Numbered from the stretch's first letter, positions 8,462 to 19,526 are shown. The stretch is DNA of 56,791 bases from Oscillospiraceae bacterium (GCA_016296565.1 JAEDJB010000002.1:1-56791), one strand, 5' to 3'. The notes: generated from the letters alone by a model not told the origin. Program-made: numbers and translations.

Positions 8462-10162
8462 ATGCTTTCACTGCTTCATATTGAGAACATCGCCCTCATC
8501 GACGGGGCGGATCTCTCCTTCGGCCCCGGGTTCAACGTGCTCACCGGCGAGACCGGCGCAGGTAAGTCCATCATCATCGACGCCATCAGCGCTGTCATGG
8601 GGGAGCGCACCAGCCGGGACCTGATCCGCACCGGGGAGAAGTCCGCCCTGGTAACCGCCCTGTTCCGGGACCTGCCCGACCTGCCCTGGTTTCAGGAGAT
8701 GGGGATCGGCCCGGACGAAAACGGGGAGCTGCTCCTGTCCCGGAAGATCCAGGCGGACGGGAAAAACATCTGCCGGGTGGGGGGCGTGCCCTGCACGGTG
8801 GTTCAGCTGCGTGCCCTGGGCAGCCAGCTGATCGATATCCACGGCCAGCACGACGGCCAGCAGCTGCTGGACGAGACCTGCCATCTGGGATATCTGGACA
8901 GCTTTGGCCAGCTGGAGGAAGAGGCGGCAGCTTATCGGAAATCCTACGAGTCTTTGGCGGAACTGCGCCGGCAGATTGCCGGCCTGAAAATGAACGAGGC
9001 GGAAAAGGCCCGGCGGATTGACGCTCTCCAGTACCAGATTGCGGAGCTGGAGCGGGCCAACCTGCGGCCCGGGGAAGAGGAGGAGCTGGACGAGCGAAGA
9101 ACGCTCCTGCGCAGCGCCGACCAGCTGATGGCGGCGGTGGAGGGAGCCTACAGCGCCCTGTTCGGCGACGATGAGCGGGACGGCGCCGCCAGCCTTTTGG
9201 CGGAGGCAGAAGGGTCCATCGCCCGGATCGCTGATTTTTCCCAGGAGCTTGGCCAGCTTTCGGGCACCCTTTCCGACCTGCGCTACGCCGCCGAGGACGC
9301 GTCAGAGCGCCTGCGGGATCTGCGGGACACCTTTGATTTCTCCCCCCAGGAGCTGGACGAGGTGGAAAGCCGCCTGGACCTGCTCTACCGGCTGAAAAAG
9401 AAGTACGGCTCTACTGTTCAGGAGATGCTGGACTATTTGGACCGCAGCCGCCAGGAGCTGGAGCAGATCGAAATGGCGGACGACACCATCCGCAAGCTGG
9501 AGAAAAAGCGGGCCAAGGTCCTGGAAGGGGTGCGCCAGCAGGCCCAGTCCCTGTCGGAAAAGCGGCAGGCCGCCGCCCAGACCTTAAAGGAACGCATCCA
9601 GGAGGAGCTGCGCCAGCTGGACATGCCCAAGGTCCGGTTTGAGACCGAGTTTGCCCCCAAGGAGGGGGAGCTGGGCCTGGACGAGACCGGCATGGATCAG
9701 GTGCGCTTTCTCATGTCCGCAAACGTAGGGGAGAACTTAAAGCCCATCGCCAAGGTGGCCTCAGGAGGCGAGTTGAGCCGCATCATGCTGGCCCTGAAAA
9801 ACGTGCTGGCAGAAAACGACAGCATCATGACCCTGATTTTCGACGAGGTGGACACCGGCGTCAGCGGCCGGGCAGCCGGGAAGGTGGCAGAGAAAATGAG
9901 CCGCCTGTCCCAGTCCTGCCAGGTGCTGTGCGTCACCCACCTGGCCCAGATTGCCGCCATGTCCGACAGCCACTTTTCCGTCCAGAAGGAGGAGAAGGCG
10001 GGCCGGACCTACACCAACGTGGCCGTTCTGGACCGGGAAGGCCGCAAGCAGGAATTGGCCCGTCTCACCGGCGGGGCCCACACCTCCGCTGCCATCCTGG
10101 AGGGGGCCGAGGAGCTGCTGCGGGAGGCGGAGGCATACAAAGCCCAGGGGCATTCGACCTGA
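8462..10162 (+). CDS. recN: DNA repair protein RecN
   Basis: A 566-residue SMC-like ATPase acting early in double-strand break repair. The Walker A GETGAGKS is at 29-36, long Glu/Leu-rich coiled coils fill roughly 150-400, the ABC signature is ASGGELSRIML, and the Walker B region is TLIFDEVDTGVSG. A GTG nine bases upstream (8453) is in frame but lies within the GGAAGGGGG ribosome site, so ATG 8462 is chosen. The stop precedes the tyrS T-box promoter by only a few bases. Confidence 0.95.
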   Translation: MLSLLHIENIALIDGADLSFGPGFNVLTGETGAGKSIIIDAISAVMGERTSRDLIRTGEKSALVTALFRDLPDLPWFQEMGIGPDENGELLLSRKIQADGKNICRVGGVPCTVVQLRALGSQLIDIHGQHDGQQLLDETCHLGYLDSFGQLEEEAAAYRKSYESLAELRRQIAGLKMNEAEKARRIDALQYQIAELERANLRPGEEEELDERRTLLRSADQLMAAVEGAYSALFGDDERDGAASLLAEAEGSIARIADFSQELGQLSGTLSDLRYAAEDASERLRDLRDTFDFSPQELDEVESRLDLLYRLKKKYGSTVQEMLDYLDRSRQELEQIEMADDTIRKLEKKRAKVLEGVRQQAQSLSEKRQAAAQTLKERIQEELRQLDMPKVRFETEFAPKEGELGLDETGMDQVRFLMSANVGENLKPIAKVASGGELSRIMLALKNVLAENDSIMTLIFDEVDTGVSGRAAGKVAEKMSRLSQSCQVLCVTHLAQIAAMSDSHFSVQKEEKAGRTYTNVAVLDREGRKQELARLTGGAHTSAAILEGAEELLREAEAYKAQGHST

Positions 10163-10166
10163 GCGG

Positions 10167-10195
10167 TTGACAACGCCCATAAAATAGTGTAAAAT
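10167..10195 (+). promoter_or_regulatory. Promoter of the tyrS T-box leader
   Basis: A perfect -35 TTGACA (10167-10172) and -10 TAAAAT (10190-10195) with a 17-base spacer, starting five bases after the recN stop. Confidence 0.85.
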
Positions 10196-10202
10196 CCATC
10201 TG

Positions 10203-10495
10203 TTTTCAATATCGCTACTGTGATGAAGGGAAGAAGTAGCCCGGGCAGCCCTGCCCAGAGAACCCCCGGCTGGTGAAAGGGGGAGAGGGCCCCAGGCGAA
10301 GATACCTCCCGGAGCAGCTGCCTGAACCGCCTGCCACAGGGCGTGCAGTAGGGTATGTCGGGTGCGCCCGTTACCGCGCGCAGGGTTTGCTGTAAGCGGA
10401 CCCGCTGAGGCTCCTTTCGTGAGGAAGGGGTAAACTGAGGTGGTACCACGATTTGATCGTCCTCTGTCATTTTGATGACAGGGGACGTATTGTTT
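10203..10495 (+). promoter_or_regulatory. Tyrosine-specific T-box riboswitch leader
   Basis: A complete T-box leader before tyrS. Stem I begins near GATGAAGGGAAGAAGTAG; the distal loop region contains CAGAGAACCCCCGGCTGGTG. A UAC specifier codon is at 10303-10305, five bases before GGAG. The T-box AGGTGGTACCACG is at 10438-10450, whose UGGU can pair with the ACCA end of uncharged tRNA-Tyr. A competing terminator stem follows (10458-10470 with 10475-10487). Uncharged tRNA-Tyr should stabilise the antiterminator and switch tyrS on. The specifier position is by alignment with the pheS leader in this window. Confidence 0.9.
10458..10495 (+). terminator. T-box attenuator hairpin of tyrS
   Basis: A 13-bp stem with TTTG loop, then TATTGTTT. 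This is the terminator of the T-box switch and overlaps the antiterminator sequence. Confidence 0.8.
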
Positions 10496-10527
10496 CCTCT
10501 GTCAAGAGAAAGAAAAGGAGATACAGT

Positions 10528-11757
10528 ATGCAGGTTTATGAAGAACTGAAGGCCCGCGGCCTCATCGCCCAGGTGACCGACGAGGAAGAAATCCGGGAGA
10601 TGGTAAACAACGGCAAAGCCACCTTCTACATCGGCTTTGACCCCACGGCAGACTCCCTCCATGTGGGCCATTTTATGGCTCTGTGCCTGATGAAGCGTCT
10701 GCAGCAGGCAGGTAACCGGCCCATCGCCCTCATCGGCGGCGGCACCGCCATGATCGGCGACCCCTCCGGCCGCACGGATATGCGCTCCATGATGACCCGG
10801 GAGACCATCCAGCACAACTGTGAATGCTTCAAGAAGCAGATGGAGCGGTTCATTGAGTTCGGCGAGGACAAGGCCATCATGGTGAACAACGCCGACTGGC
10901 TCATGGACTTAAACTATGTGGACGTGCTCCGGGATGTGGGCGCCTGCTTCTCCGTGAACAACATGCTCCGGGCCGAGTGCTACAAGCAGCGCATGGAGAA
11001 GGGCCTGTCCTTCCTGGAATTCAACTATATGATCATGCAGTCCTACGACTTCTACCACCTGTTCCAGGAGTACGGCTGCAACATGCAGTTCGGCGGCAAC
11101 GACCAGTGGTCCAACATGCTGGGCGGCACCGAGCTCATCCGCCGGAAGCTGGGCAAGGACGCCCACGCCATGACCATCACACTGCTGTTAAACTCCGAGG
11201 GCAAGAAGATGGGCAAGACCGCCTCCGGCGCTGTGTGGCTGGACCCCAACAAGACCTCTCCCTATGACTTCTATCAGTACTGGCGGAACGTGGGGGATGA
11301 CGACGTGCTCAAGTGCATCCGGATGCTCACCTTCCTGCCCCTGGAAGAGATCGACAAGATGGACACCTGGGAGGGCGCCCAACTGAACACCGCCAAGGAA
11401 ATCCTGGCCTATGAGCTGACCAAGCTGGTCCACGGAGAGGAAGAGGCCAACAAGGCCCAGCAGACCGCCCGCGGCCTGTTCTCCAAGGGGGGCGACACCG
11501 CCAACATGCCCGCCACCGCCCTGACCGCTGAGGACCTGAAGGATGGCGCCATCGGCATCATGGACCTGATGCACAAGTGCGGCCTGGTTCCCTCCAAGGG
11601 CGAGGCCCGCCGCCTGGTTCAGCAGGGCGGCGTGGAAGTAGCCGGGGAGAAGGTGAAGGACATCGGCGCGTCCTTCACCGCCGAGCAGCTCTCCGGCGAA
11701 GGCCTGGTCATCAAGAAGGGCAAGAAGGTCTTCCACAGAGCTTATCTGGAAGGCTGA
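10528..11757 (+). CDS. tyrS: Tyrosyl-tRNA synthetase
   Basis: A 409-residue class I synthetase charging tRNA-Tyr. The HIGH-type motif is HVGH (in DSLHVGHFMAL), the KMSKS loop appears as KMGKT, the tyrosine-binding core includes QFGGNDQWSNM, and a C-terminal S4 RNA-binding domain (GEARRLVQQGGVEV) is present. The frame is open to 10453 but that stretch is the T-box terminator; ATG 10528 follows AAAAGGAG. Regulation is by the T-box upstream. Confidence 0.96.
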   Translation: MQVYEELKARGLIAQVTDEEEIREMVNNGKATFYIGFDPTADSLHVGHFMALCLMKRLQQAGNRPIALIGGGTAMIGDPSGRTDMRSMMTRETIQHNCECFKKQMERFIEFGEDKAIMVNNADWLMDLNYVDVLRDVGACFSVNNMLRAECYKQRMEKGLSFLEFNYMIMQSYDFYHLFQEYGCNMQFGGNDQWSNMLGGTELIRRKLGKDAHAMTITLLLNSEGKKMGKTASGAVWLDPNKTSPYDFYQYWRNVGDDDVLKCIRMLTFLPLEEIDKMDTWEGAQLNTAKEILAYELTKLVHGEEEANKAQQTARGLFSKGGDTANMPATALTAEDLKDGAIGIMDLMHKCGLVPSKGEARRLVQQGGVEVAGEKVKDIGASFTAEQLSGEGLVIKKGKKVFHRAYLEG

Positions 11758-11780
11758 GCGCTTCCATCAAAACCAACAAA

Positions 11781-11822
11781 AATCCCTCCAACCCAGGTTA
11801 CTCCGGGTTGGAGGGATTTTTT
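11781..11822. terminator. Bidirectional terminator between tyrS and the transglutaminase-like gene
   Basis: Perfect 14-bp stem (11781-11794 with 11805-11818) with a T run to the right and an A run to the left, so it can end transcripts from both strands. Confidence 0.9.
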
Positions 11823-12441
11823 ATTCCGGGAGATCAGGCGGTTCCGTGACCATGTCTGGAAGGTTGTCCATAATATCCTGAAGGCTTGCCGCCTGTTCCA
11901 GCATGGCCATGGTTGGGGCGTGAGGATGGGCGTAGATACCGGGAAAGAAATACTCGTCACAGCATGGGCGGGGCAGGTAAGCCAGGACAGGCTCTTCCAG
12001 AGAGAATTGAGCATGAATGCCCTCTTTGTTGCCCCGGGCATCCAGCTTGACCCAGGTTCCCTTCAGCCAGACTGCGTTCAATGCGTGAACGCAGTACCCG
12101 AGGGAGTCATCCTCCACCAGGGTAATGCGCTCAAAGCAGAAGCCGGCGGGAATCTTCTGGGAGCGGAGCAGCGCAGCCAAGAGATTGGCTTTGGCGTGAC
12201 AGATTCCGGTTTTGTATTTCAGAACCTGGGACGCCCTGGCCGTGATAACAGCGGCGTTGCAGTCAAAGGAGTGGGGAATCTGATCCCGTACAAATTCATA
12301 GGCGACTCTCGCTTTTTCTTCCTGGTCCATCTCCGGACGAAACAGGGAAGCAGCGCATGCCTTGATTCCGGGGTCATAAAAGTCAACGAATGGGTCTGGT
12401 GCGAGAAAGGGAGCAAGATGCGGGTCATTCTGAGGCTTCAT
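11821..12441 (-). CDS. Transglutaminase-like domain protein
   Basis: A 206-residue cytoplasmic protein with a transglutaminase-like (papain-fold) domain. The likely catalytic triad is Cys81 (KTGICHAKANLLAALLR), His119 (CVHALNAVWLKGTWVKLD) and Asp134. No signal peptide or membrane segment is visible. Family members act as proteases, peptide N-glycanases or cyclising enzymes; the substrate here cannot be told. ATG 12441 is preceded by GGAGGG. It follows ireB on the same strand but behind a strong terminator, with no clear promoter of its own, so expression may depend on read-through. Confidence 0.75.
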   Translation of the reverse strand: MKPQNDPHLAPFLAPDPFVDFYDPGIKACAASLFRPEMDQEEKARVAYEFVRDQIPHSFDCNAAVITARASQVLKYKTGICHAKANLLAALLRSQKIPAGFCFERITLVEDDSLGYCVHALNAVWLKGTWVKLDARGNKEGIHAQFSLEEPVLAYLPRPCCDEYFFPGIYAHPHAPTMAMLEQAASLQDIMDNLPDMVTEPPDLPE

Positions 12442-12465
12442 GGTTTCCCTCCGTTCTTTGGGCGG

Positions 12466-12497
12466 AAAAATGCCCGGCCGCTTGTGCGGCCGGGCAT
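12466..12497 (-). terminator. Terminator after ireB
   Basis: Perfect 11-bp GC-rich stem (12471-12481 with 12486-12496), 4-base loop, followed on the minus strand by TTTTT. Confidence 0.85.
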
Positions 12498-12508
12498 TGA
12501 TCTTATGT

Positions 12509-12757
12509 TCAGTTCGACAGGTACTGGCGCACCAATTCCTGGAGCAGCTCATCCCGGTCCAGCTTCCGGATCAGGGTTCGGGCGTTGTTGTAGTTCGTAA
12601 TATAGGTCGGGTCCTCAGAGAGAATATACCCCACGATCTGGTTGATAGGATTGTATCCCTTTTCCTTCAAGGAAGCGTAAACAGACATGAGGATGGCCTT
12701 CATTTCGCTGCTGCGCTCCTGCGGCACCTGAAACTTTCTGGTGTAATCAGAATCCAT
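12509..12757 (-). CDS. ireB: IreB family regulatory phosphoprotein (UPF0297)
   Basis: An 82-residue IreB/YrzL homologue. The sequence shows the family pattern: YTRKFQVP, a middle VYASLKEKGYNPINQIVGY, then SEDPTYITNYNNARTLIRKLDRDELLQELV. In Enterococcus IreB is a threonine-phosphorylated target of the IreK kinase and affects cephalosporin resistance. In many Firmicutes it lies between alaS and yrrK; here those neighbours are absent and it stands alone. ATG 12757 (MDSDYTRKF) follows AGGGGGG. Confidence 0.9.
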   Translation of the reverse strand: MDSDYTRKFQVPQERSSEMKAILMSVYASLKEKGYNPINQIVGYILSEDPTYITNYNNARTLIRKLDRDELLQELVRQYLSN

Positions 12758-12842
12758 TGGTATCCCCCCTGTTACGAATAATACTATCAAACCAGAACTA
12801 TCATACTACGCAAAACCGAGATTGTAAAGAGCAAAAGGTGTA

Positions 12843-12858
12843 AAAAGATTGGAATCTT

Positions 12859-12860
<2 letters not shown>
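12843..12860 (-). terminator. Possible weak terminator at the end of pheT
   Basis: A short AT-rich inverted repeat (AAAAGA with TCTTTT) overlaps the pheT stop codon on the minus strand and is followed by TTTTTACACC. Low stability makes this uncertain. Confidence 0.35.
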
Positions 12861-15258
<2,398 letters not shown>

Positions 15259-15277
15259 GGTATTTCTCTCTCCTTTC

Positions 15278-16303
15278 TCAGAACTGCTCCAGGAAGCGGA
15301 CGTCGTTTTCAAAGATCAGGCGCAGGTCAGAGATCTTGAACCGGCGCATGGCCATGCGCTCCAGGCCCATGCCGAAGGCCCAGCCGGAATACTCCTCCGG
15401 GTCAATGCCGGACATCTCCAGAACCTTGGGGTGGATCATGCCGGCGCCCAGCACCTCGATCCAGCCCTCGCCCTTACAGGTGGGGCAGCCCACGCCGCCG
15501 CACTTGTGGCACTGGACGTCCATCTCGCAGGAGGGCTCCGTGAAGGGGAAGTGGTGGGGGCGGAACCGGGTCTTGGTGCCCTCGCCGTAAAGCTGCTCCA
15601 TGACAGCGTTCAGGGTGCCCTTCAGGTCGGCCATGGTCACGTTCTTGTCAATGACCATGCCCTCCACCTGGTGGAACATGGGGGAGTGGGTGGCGTCCAC
15701 CTCGTCCTTCCGGTAGACCCGGCCGGGGGCGATGATGCGGATGGGCAGCTCCATGGTCTCCATGGCCCGGACCTGCATGGGGGTGGTCTGGGAGCGCAGC
15801 ATCACGCGGCTGTCCTCGTCAAAATAGAAGGTGTCGGACCAGTCACGGGAGGGGTGGCCCTCCTCGGCGTTGAGGCGGTCGAAGTTATAGTAGGCCAGCT
15901 CCACCTCGGGGCCGTCCAGAATGGTAAAGCCCATGCCCACGAAGATGTCCTTGATCTCCTCCAGGGCGATATACATGGGGTGGCGGTGGCCCAGCTTCTT
16001 CTCCCGGCCGGGGATGGTCACGTCCACGGCCTCGGCCTTCAGGCGGGCCTCCAGCTTCACCTGCTCCAGCTTGGCCTTCTGGGCCTCGATCTCAGCGGTG
16101 AGCCGTTCCCGCACGTCGTTGGCCAGTTGGCCGATGACGGGGCGCTCCTCAGCGGAGAGCTTGCCCATCTGCTTGAGAACGGCGGTGAGCTCGCCCTTTT
16201 TGCCCAGGTATTTGACCCGGAGGGTCTCCAGGTCAGAGGACTCCTTGGCGGCAGCCAGGGCCGCCAGGGCTTCCTGTTTGATTTTTTCCAGTTGTTCTTT
16301 CAT
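15278..16303 (-). CDS. pheS: Phenylalanyl-tRNA synthetase alpha subunit
   Basis: A 341-residue class II synthetase alpha subunit. The N-terminal coiled coil (about 1-85) is followed by motif 1 (GRRH-type GREKKLGHRHPM), motif 2 (FHQVEGMVIDKNV) and motif 3 (AFGMGLERMAM). A CNxCG-like CHKCGGVGCPTCKG insertion is visible. ATG 16303 with GGAGG upstream gives the standard N-terminus MKEQLEKIKQEAL; the frame runs further up only through the T-box leader. Confidence 0.95.
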   Translation of the reverse strand: MKEQLEKIKQEALAALAAAKESSDLETLRVKYLGKKGELTAVLKQMGKLSAEERPVIGQLANDVRERLTAEIEAQKAKLEQVKLEARLKAEAVDVTIPGREKKLGHRHPMYIALEEIKDIFVGMGFTILDGPEVELAYYNFDRLNAEEGHPSRDWSDTFYFDEDSRVMLRSQTTPMQVRAMETMELPIRIIAPGRVYRKDEVDATHSPMFHQVEGMVIDKNVTMADLKGTLNAVMEQLYGEGTKTRFRPHHFPFTEPSCEMDVQCHKCGGVGCPTCKGEGWIEVLGAGMIHPKVLEMSGIDPEEYSGWAFGMGLERMAMRRFKISDLRLIFENDVRFLEQF

Positions 16304-16335
16304 GCTGCTTCCTCCAAATATTTCACTCTCTATGG

Positions 16336-16581
16336 AAATAAAAAAACCCTTCATCCCACAACGGGACGAAAGGCAAAGAACTTCCGCGGTACCACCCGAA
16401 CTTCGCGCAGAATCTGCGCGCGCTTCATCGTCCGGTAACGGTGGACCATCCGCCGGCGTATTTCCCCGCCGAAACTCCAGGGCGAACCAAGCGGCAGAGC
16501 GCGCAGGACGGCTTACAGCCGGTGACCGTCCCTCTCTGAGAGGCCCGAGGACCGCTATTTTCCCCTTCATTGTTTTGTAAC
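16336..16581 (-). promoter_or_regulatory. Phenylalanine-specific T-box riboswitch leader
   Basis: On the minus strand, the T-box GGGTGGTACCGCGG lies at about 16386-16399 and a stem I begins with AATGAAGGGGAAAATAG. The specifier UUC reads at plus-strand 16484-16486, five bases before GGAG, exactly as UAC is placed in the tyrS leader of this window. UGGU can pair with ACCA of uncharged tRNA-Phe. A terminator stem closes the leader, so low charged tRNA-Phe should raise pheST expression. Confidence 0.9.
16338..16372 (-). terminator. T-box attenuator hairpin of pheST
   Basis: On the minus strand an 11-bp stem (CCTTTCGTCCC with GGGATGAAGGG, two G-U pairs) is followed by TTTTTTT, just before pheS. 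Confidence 0.85.
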
Positions 16582-16587
16582 AGAGTA

Positions 16588-16616
16588 ACTTTACCATAAA
16601 AAAGGTTGAAAAGCAA
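16588..16616 (-). promoter_or_regulatory. Probable promoter of pheST
   Basis: Minus-strand TTGCTT (plus 16611-16616) and TAAAGT (16588-16593), 17-base spacer, starting transcription at about 16581 where the T-box leader begins. Confidence 0.5.
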
Positions 16617-16702
16617 GATGGAAAAAACTATAATTAAGGGCGTCTCGGGGAGAAATGGAAGGGTTTCCAGATTTTTGTGATAAAAACTTTATCCTCTCTT
16701 TC

Positions 16703-16730
16703 TTGAAGCTTAAGAATTTTCTGCTATACT
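16703..16730 (+). promoter_or_regulatory. Promoter of the nnrD-alr operon
   Basis: TTGAAG (16703-16708), 16-base spacer, and an extended -10 TGCTATACT (16722-16730). Confidence 0.7.
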
Positions 16731-16754
16731 GCAAAGAGTAGGAGACGGAGGTGT

Positions 16755-17621
16755 ATGAATTTGATCCAGGTCACAGAATCCTTCGTTCGGGACTGCCTGC
16801 CTGTGCGGGACCGGAACGGCCACAAGGGAACCTTCGGCAAGGTCCACATCCTGGCCGGCTGCGTGGGCTTTACCGGGGCGCCGGCCTTTGCTTCGGCGGC
16901 GGCGGTGCGCACCGGCTCCGGCCTGGTGTTTCTCTCGGTTCCCCGGGAAATCTGGCCTGTGCTGGCGGTCAAATGCCAGGAGGCCATGCCTTCGCCTGTC
17001 CCACCCTTTCCCGTTCTGCTGGAGAAAATGAACAGCAGCGACGGAGTCCTCATCGGTCCCGGTCTGGGCCGGAGCCGCAAGACGGACGTGCGCACCCTCC
17101 GCCTCATTGAACAAGTGCAGCCCCCGCTGGTGCTGGACGCTGACGGCATAAACGCCGCTGCAGAGCATATAGATGTGCTGGACACCAGACGCGGCCGGCT
17201 GACGGTATTGACGCCTCACGACGGGGAATTTCTCCGGCTGACGCGGGGGGAGGGCATTGGCTCTGATCGGGAGGCCGCGGCCCGGGCGTTTGCCCGGCAG
17301 CACGGCTGCGTGCTGGTGCTGAAAGGCCACCGGACCATCACCGCCTTCCCTGACGGGGAGACCTTCGTCAACACCACCGGCAACCCCGGCATGGCCAAGG
17401 GGGGCAGCGGCGACGTGCTGGCGGGGATGATTCTCTCTCTGCTGGGCCAGGGACTGTCCCCCCAAAAGGCAGTTCCCGCGGCGGTGTGGCTGCACGGCCG
17501 GGCAGGGGATCTGGCGGCGGCCCGCCTGGGGGAGTACGGCATGACCCCCACGGACCTGCTGGAGACCATCCCCATGGCCATTCAAGAGGCGATGGGCGAA
17601 GCCGGTGGACCAACCGAGTAG
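16755..17621 (+). CDS. nnrD: ADP-dependent (S)-NAD(P)H-hydrate dehydratase
   Basis: A 288-residue NnrD/YjeF C-terminal-type, ribokinase-like protein that repairs hydrated NAD(P)H at the cost of ADP. Motifs seen: GTFGKVHILAG near the start, VLIGPGLG, LDADGIN and TLTPHDGEF-like region, and GNPGMAKGGSGDVLAGM with the catalytic Asp. Unlike E. coli YjeF there is no fused NnrE epimerase domain, so the epimerase must be a separate gene. ATG 16755 follows GGAGACGGAGG. It heads an operon with the lipoprotein and alr. Confidence 0.92.
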   Translation: MNLIQVTESFVRDCLPVRDRNGHKGTFGKVHILAGCVGFTGAPAFASAAAVRTGSGLVFLSVPREIWPVLAVKCQEAMPSPVPPFPVLLEKMNSSDGVLIGPGLGRSRKTDVRTLRLIEQVQPPLVLDADGINAAAEHIDVLDTRRGRLTVLTPHDGEFLRLTRGEGIGSDREAAARAFARQHGCVLVLKGHRTITAFPDGETFVNTTGNPGMAKGGSGDVLAGMILSLLGQGLSPQKAVPAAVWLHGRAGDLAAARLGEYGMTPTDLLETIPMAIQEAMGEAGGPTE

Positions 17622-17633
17622 GAGGAATTTCCC

Positions 17634-18242
17634 TTGGGTGCAAAGAAGTTTTGCACACGAATGATAGGCCTGCTCCTGCCCCTGGCCCTCTGCGGCTGCG
17701 GGGGAGCAGACAGCGACAACGACCTGACCCTGGAGCTCCGGTCAGACTTTCTGTCCCGGGAGGCCATCTCCGGCACCATGGACCTGACGGCGGACTACGG
17801 CCAGCGGGTGTACGAGTATACGGTGGAGTTTTCCGGTACCAAGAAGGACGGGCTGACCCTGGTGATTACGGCCCCGGACGAGGTGGCGGGGATCACCGCG
17901 AAGATCGACAAGGGACAAACCTTTTTGACCTTTGACGGGGTGCAGCTGGAGACCGGTCCCTTAAACGAGGAGGGGCTGTCCCCCCTGGACGCCCTGCCCG
18001 CCCTGCTCACCGCCATGGAGTCCGGTTACATTGCCGAGACCGGCAGCGAGCTGCTGGGAGACCAGGAGGTTCTGCGGATCTGCTGCCGGGAGCCGGAGAC
18101 AGAGCCCGGCCAGGGCCTGGAGACCGTACTATGGTTTGACAAAGCACAGAAGACTCTGCTGCGGGGAGAGCTTCGCAGCGATGGATCCACTGTGATCCAA
18201 TGCGTGTTTTCTGCCTTTATATTGCAGCAACCCACAAATTAG
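17634..18242 (+). CDS. Lipoprotein in the YdcC/GerS position
   Basis: A 202-residue predicted lipoprotein. TTG 17634 is eight bases after AGGAGG; the leader has a Lys/Arg n-region, LLLPLA core and lipobox LCGC with Cys22 as lipidation site. The rest has alternating hydrophobic strands (SGTMDLTADYG, YEYTVEFSG, LTLVITAPDEVAG, TFLTFDGVQLETG) that resemble a LolA-like beta sheet. In B. subtilis the lipoprotein gene ydcC, and in C. difficile gerS, sit next to alr in the same order. By synteny and fold pattern this could be a GerS/YdcC-type sporulation lipoprotein; sequence identity cannot be judged here. Confidence 0.6.
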   Translation: MGAKKFCTRMIGLLLPLALCGCGGADSDNDLTLELRSDFLSREAISGTMDLTADYGQRVYEYTVEFSGTKKDGLTLVITAPDEVAGITAKIDKGQTFLTFDGVQLETGPLNEEGLSPLDALPALLTAMESGYIAETGSELLGDQEVLRICCREPETEPGQGLETVLWFDKAQKTLLRGELRSDGSTVIQCVFSAFILQQPTN

Positions 18243-18259
18243 AAAGGATCGTGTAACAT

Positions 18260-19384
18260 ATGCAAGCACAAATGAAACGGACCTGGGCAGAGGTGTCCAT
18301 GGAGAGACTTGCCCACAACTATCACGCCCTGCGTGGCCTGACCCCTTACGGCACCAAGTTCCTGGGCCTGGTGAAAGCAGACGCCTACGGCCACGGCGCC
18401 ATTCCGGTGGCCAAGAAGCTGGAGGAGCTGGGGGCGGACTACCTGGGTGTAGCCTGTCTGGACGAGGCCATTGAGCTTCGGGACGCCGGCATTCAGGCTC
18501 CCATTCTGATTCTGGGCTGCACCCCCTCCGTTTACGGCGGCGAGCTGGTCAAGTATAACATCACCCAGGCCTGCTACGATCTGGAGTACGCCAAGGCCCT
18601 GTCCGCCGAGGCCCAGAAGGCCGGGGGCACCATCACGGTGCACATTCAGTGCGACACCGGCATGACCCGCCTGGGCTTTTTGTGCCACGAGGAGACCATC
18701 CCCCAGTCCGCCAAGGAGATCTACGAGGCAGTGAACCTGCCCGGACTGAAGGCAGAGGGCATCTTCACCCACTTCTCTGACTCCGACGGCAGCGAGGAGT
18801 ACACCATGCTCCAGTTCGGCCGCTTCCTGGAGATCATCCGCCAGGTGCAGGAGCTGGGCTACACCTTCTCCATCCGCCACTGCGCCAACAGCGCAGCCAC
18901 CCTGCTCTATCCCGCCACCTATCTGGACATGGTCCGCCCCGGCATCGTCCTCTTCGGCCACCTTCCCGACGCCAACATGGACCCCGGCCTGTGCGACCTG
19001 GTGCCTGTTCTGGAGCTGAAGAGCCGGGTAGCTACCGTCCGTAAGGTTCCCGCCGGCACCCCCGTGAGCTACGGCCGGACCAACACCCTCCAGCGGGACA
19101 CCACCCTGGCTGTCATCCCCGTGGGCTATGGCGACGGCTACTGCCGCGGCTTCTCCAACAAGATTACCGTCCTGATCAACGGCCAGAAGGCCCCTGTCAC
19201 CGGGCGGATCTGCATGGACATGTGCATGGTGGACGTGACCGACATCCCCGGCGTGAAGGAAGGGGACGTGGCCGTGCTCTATGGCGACGGACAGCCTGTG
19301 GAAGCCGGCGCCGGGATCATGAACACCATTTCCTATGAGCTTCTGTGCGTGCTCACCAAGCGCATCCCCAGAATTTATCTGTAA
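18260..19384 (+). CDS. alr: Alanine racemase
   Basis: A 374-residue fold-type III PLP enzyme making D-alanine for peptidoglycan. The PLP lysine is Lys39 in LVKADAYGHG; the barrel carries IQCDTGMTRLGF and SIRHCANSAATLL; the C-terminal domain has the catalytic tyrosine in GTPVSYGRTN and ends with CMDMCMVDVTDIPG. ATG 18260 follows AAAGGATCG, 17 bases after the lipoprotein stop. Genes from nnrD to alr appear to be one transcript. Confidence 0.96.
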   Translation: MQAQMKRTWAEVSMERLAHNYHALRGLTPYGTKFLGLVKADAYGHGAIPVAKKLEELGADYLGVACLDEAIELRDAGIQAPILILGCTPSVYGGELVKYNITQACYDLEYAKALSAEAQKAGGTITVHIQCDTGMTRLGFLCHEETIPQSAKEIYEAVNLPGLKAEGIFTHFSDSDGSEEYTMLQFGRFLEIIRQVQELGYTFSIRHCANSAATLLYPATYLDMVRPGIVLFGHLPDANMDPGLCDLVPVLELKSRVATVRKVPAGTPVSYGRTNTLQRDTTLAVIPVGYGDGYCRGFSNKITVLINGQKAPVTGRICMDMCMVDVTDIPGVKEGDVAVLYGDGQPVEAGAGIMNTISYELLCVLTKRIPRIYL

Positions 19385-19526
19385 GCGACACAGTTCCCCC
19401 GGAAGGCCCTTCCGCATAGGATGGACCGAGGGGAGAGGGCGCGGCACCCGCGCCCGGCAGAGGCGGCGCACTTTTTTCTCCGGAAGGGTATAAAGGCCGC
19501 CTGTCCGTGGGAGAATCATAGTGACC

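Noticed and set aside
16380..16590. tRNA-like folds upstream of pheS
   Set aside because: The paired elements belong to the T-box leader; no complete tRNA cloverleaf or CCA end was found.
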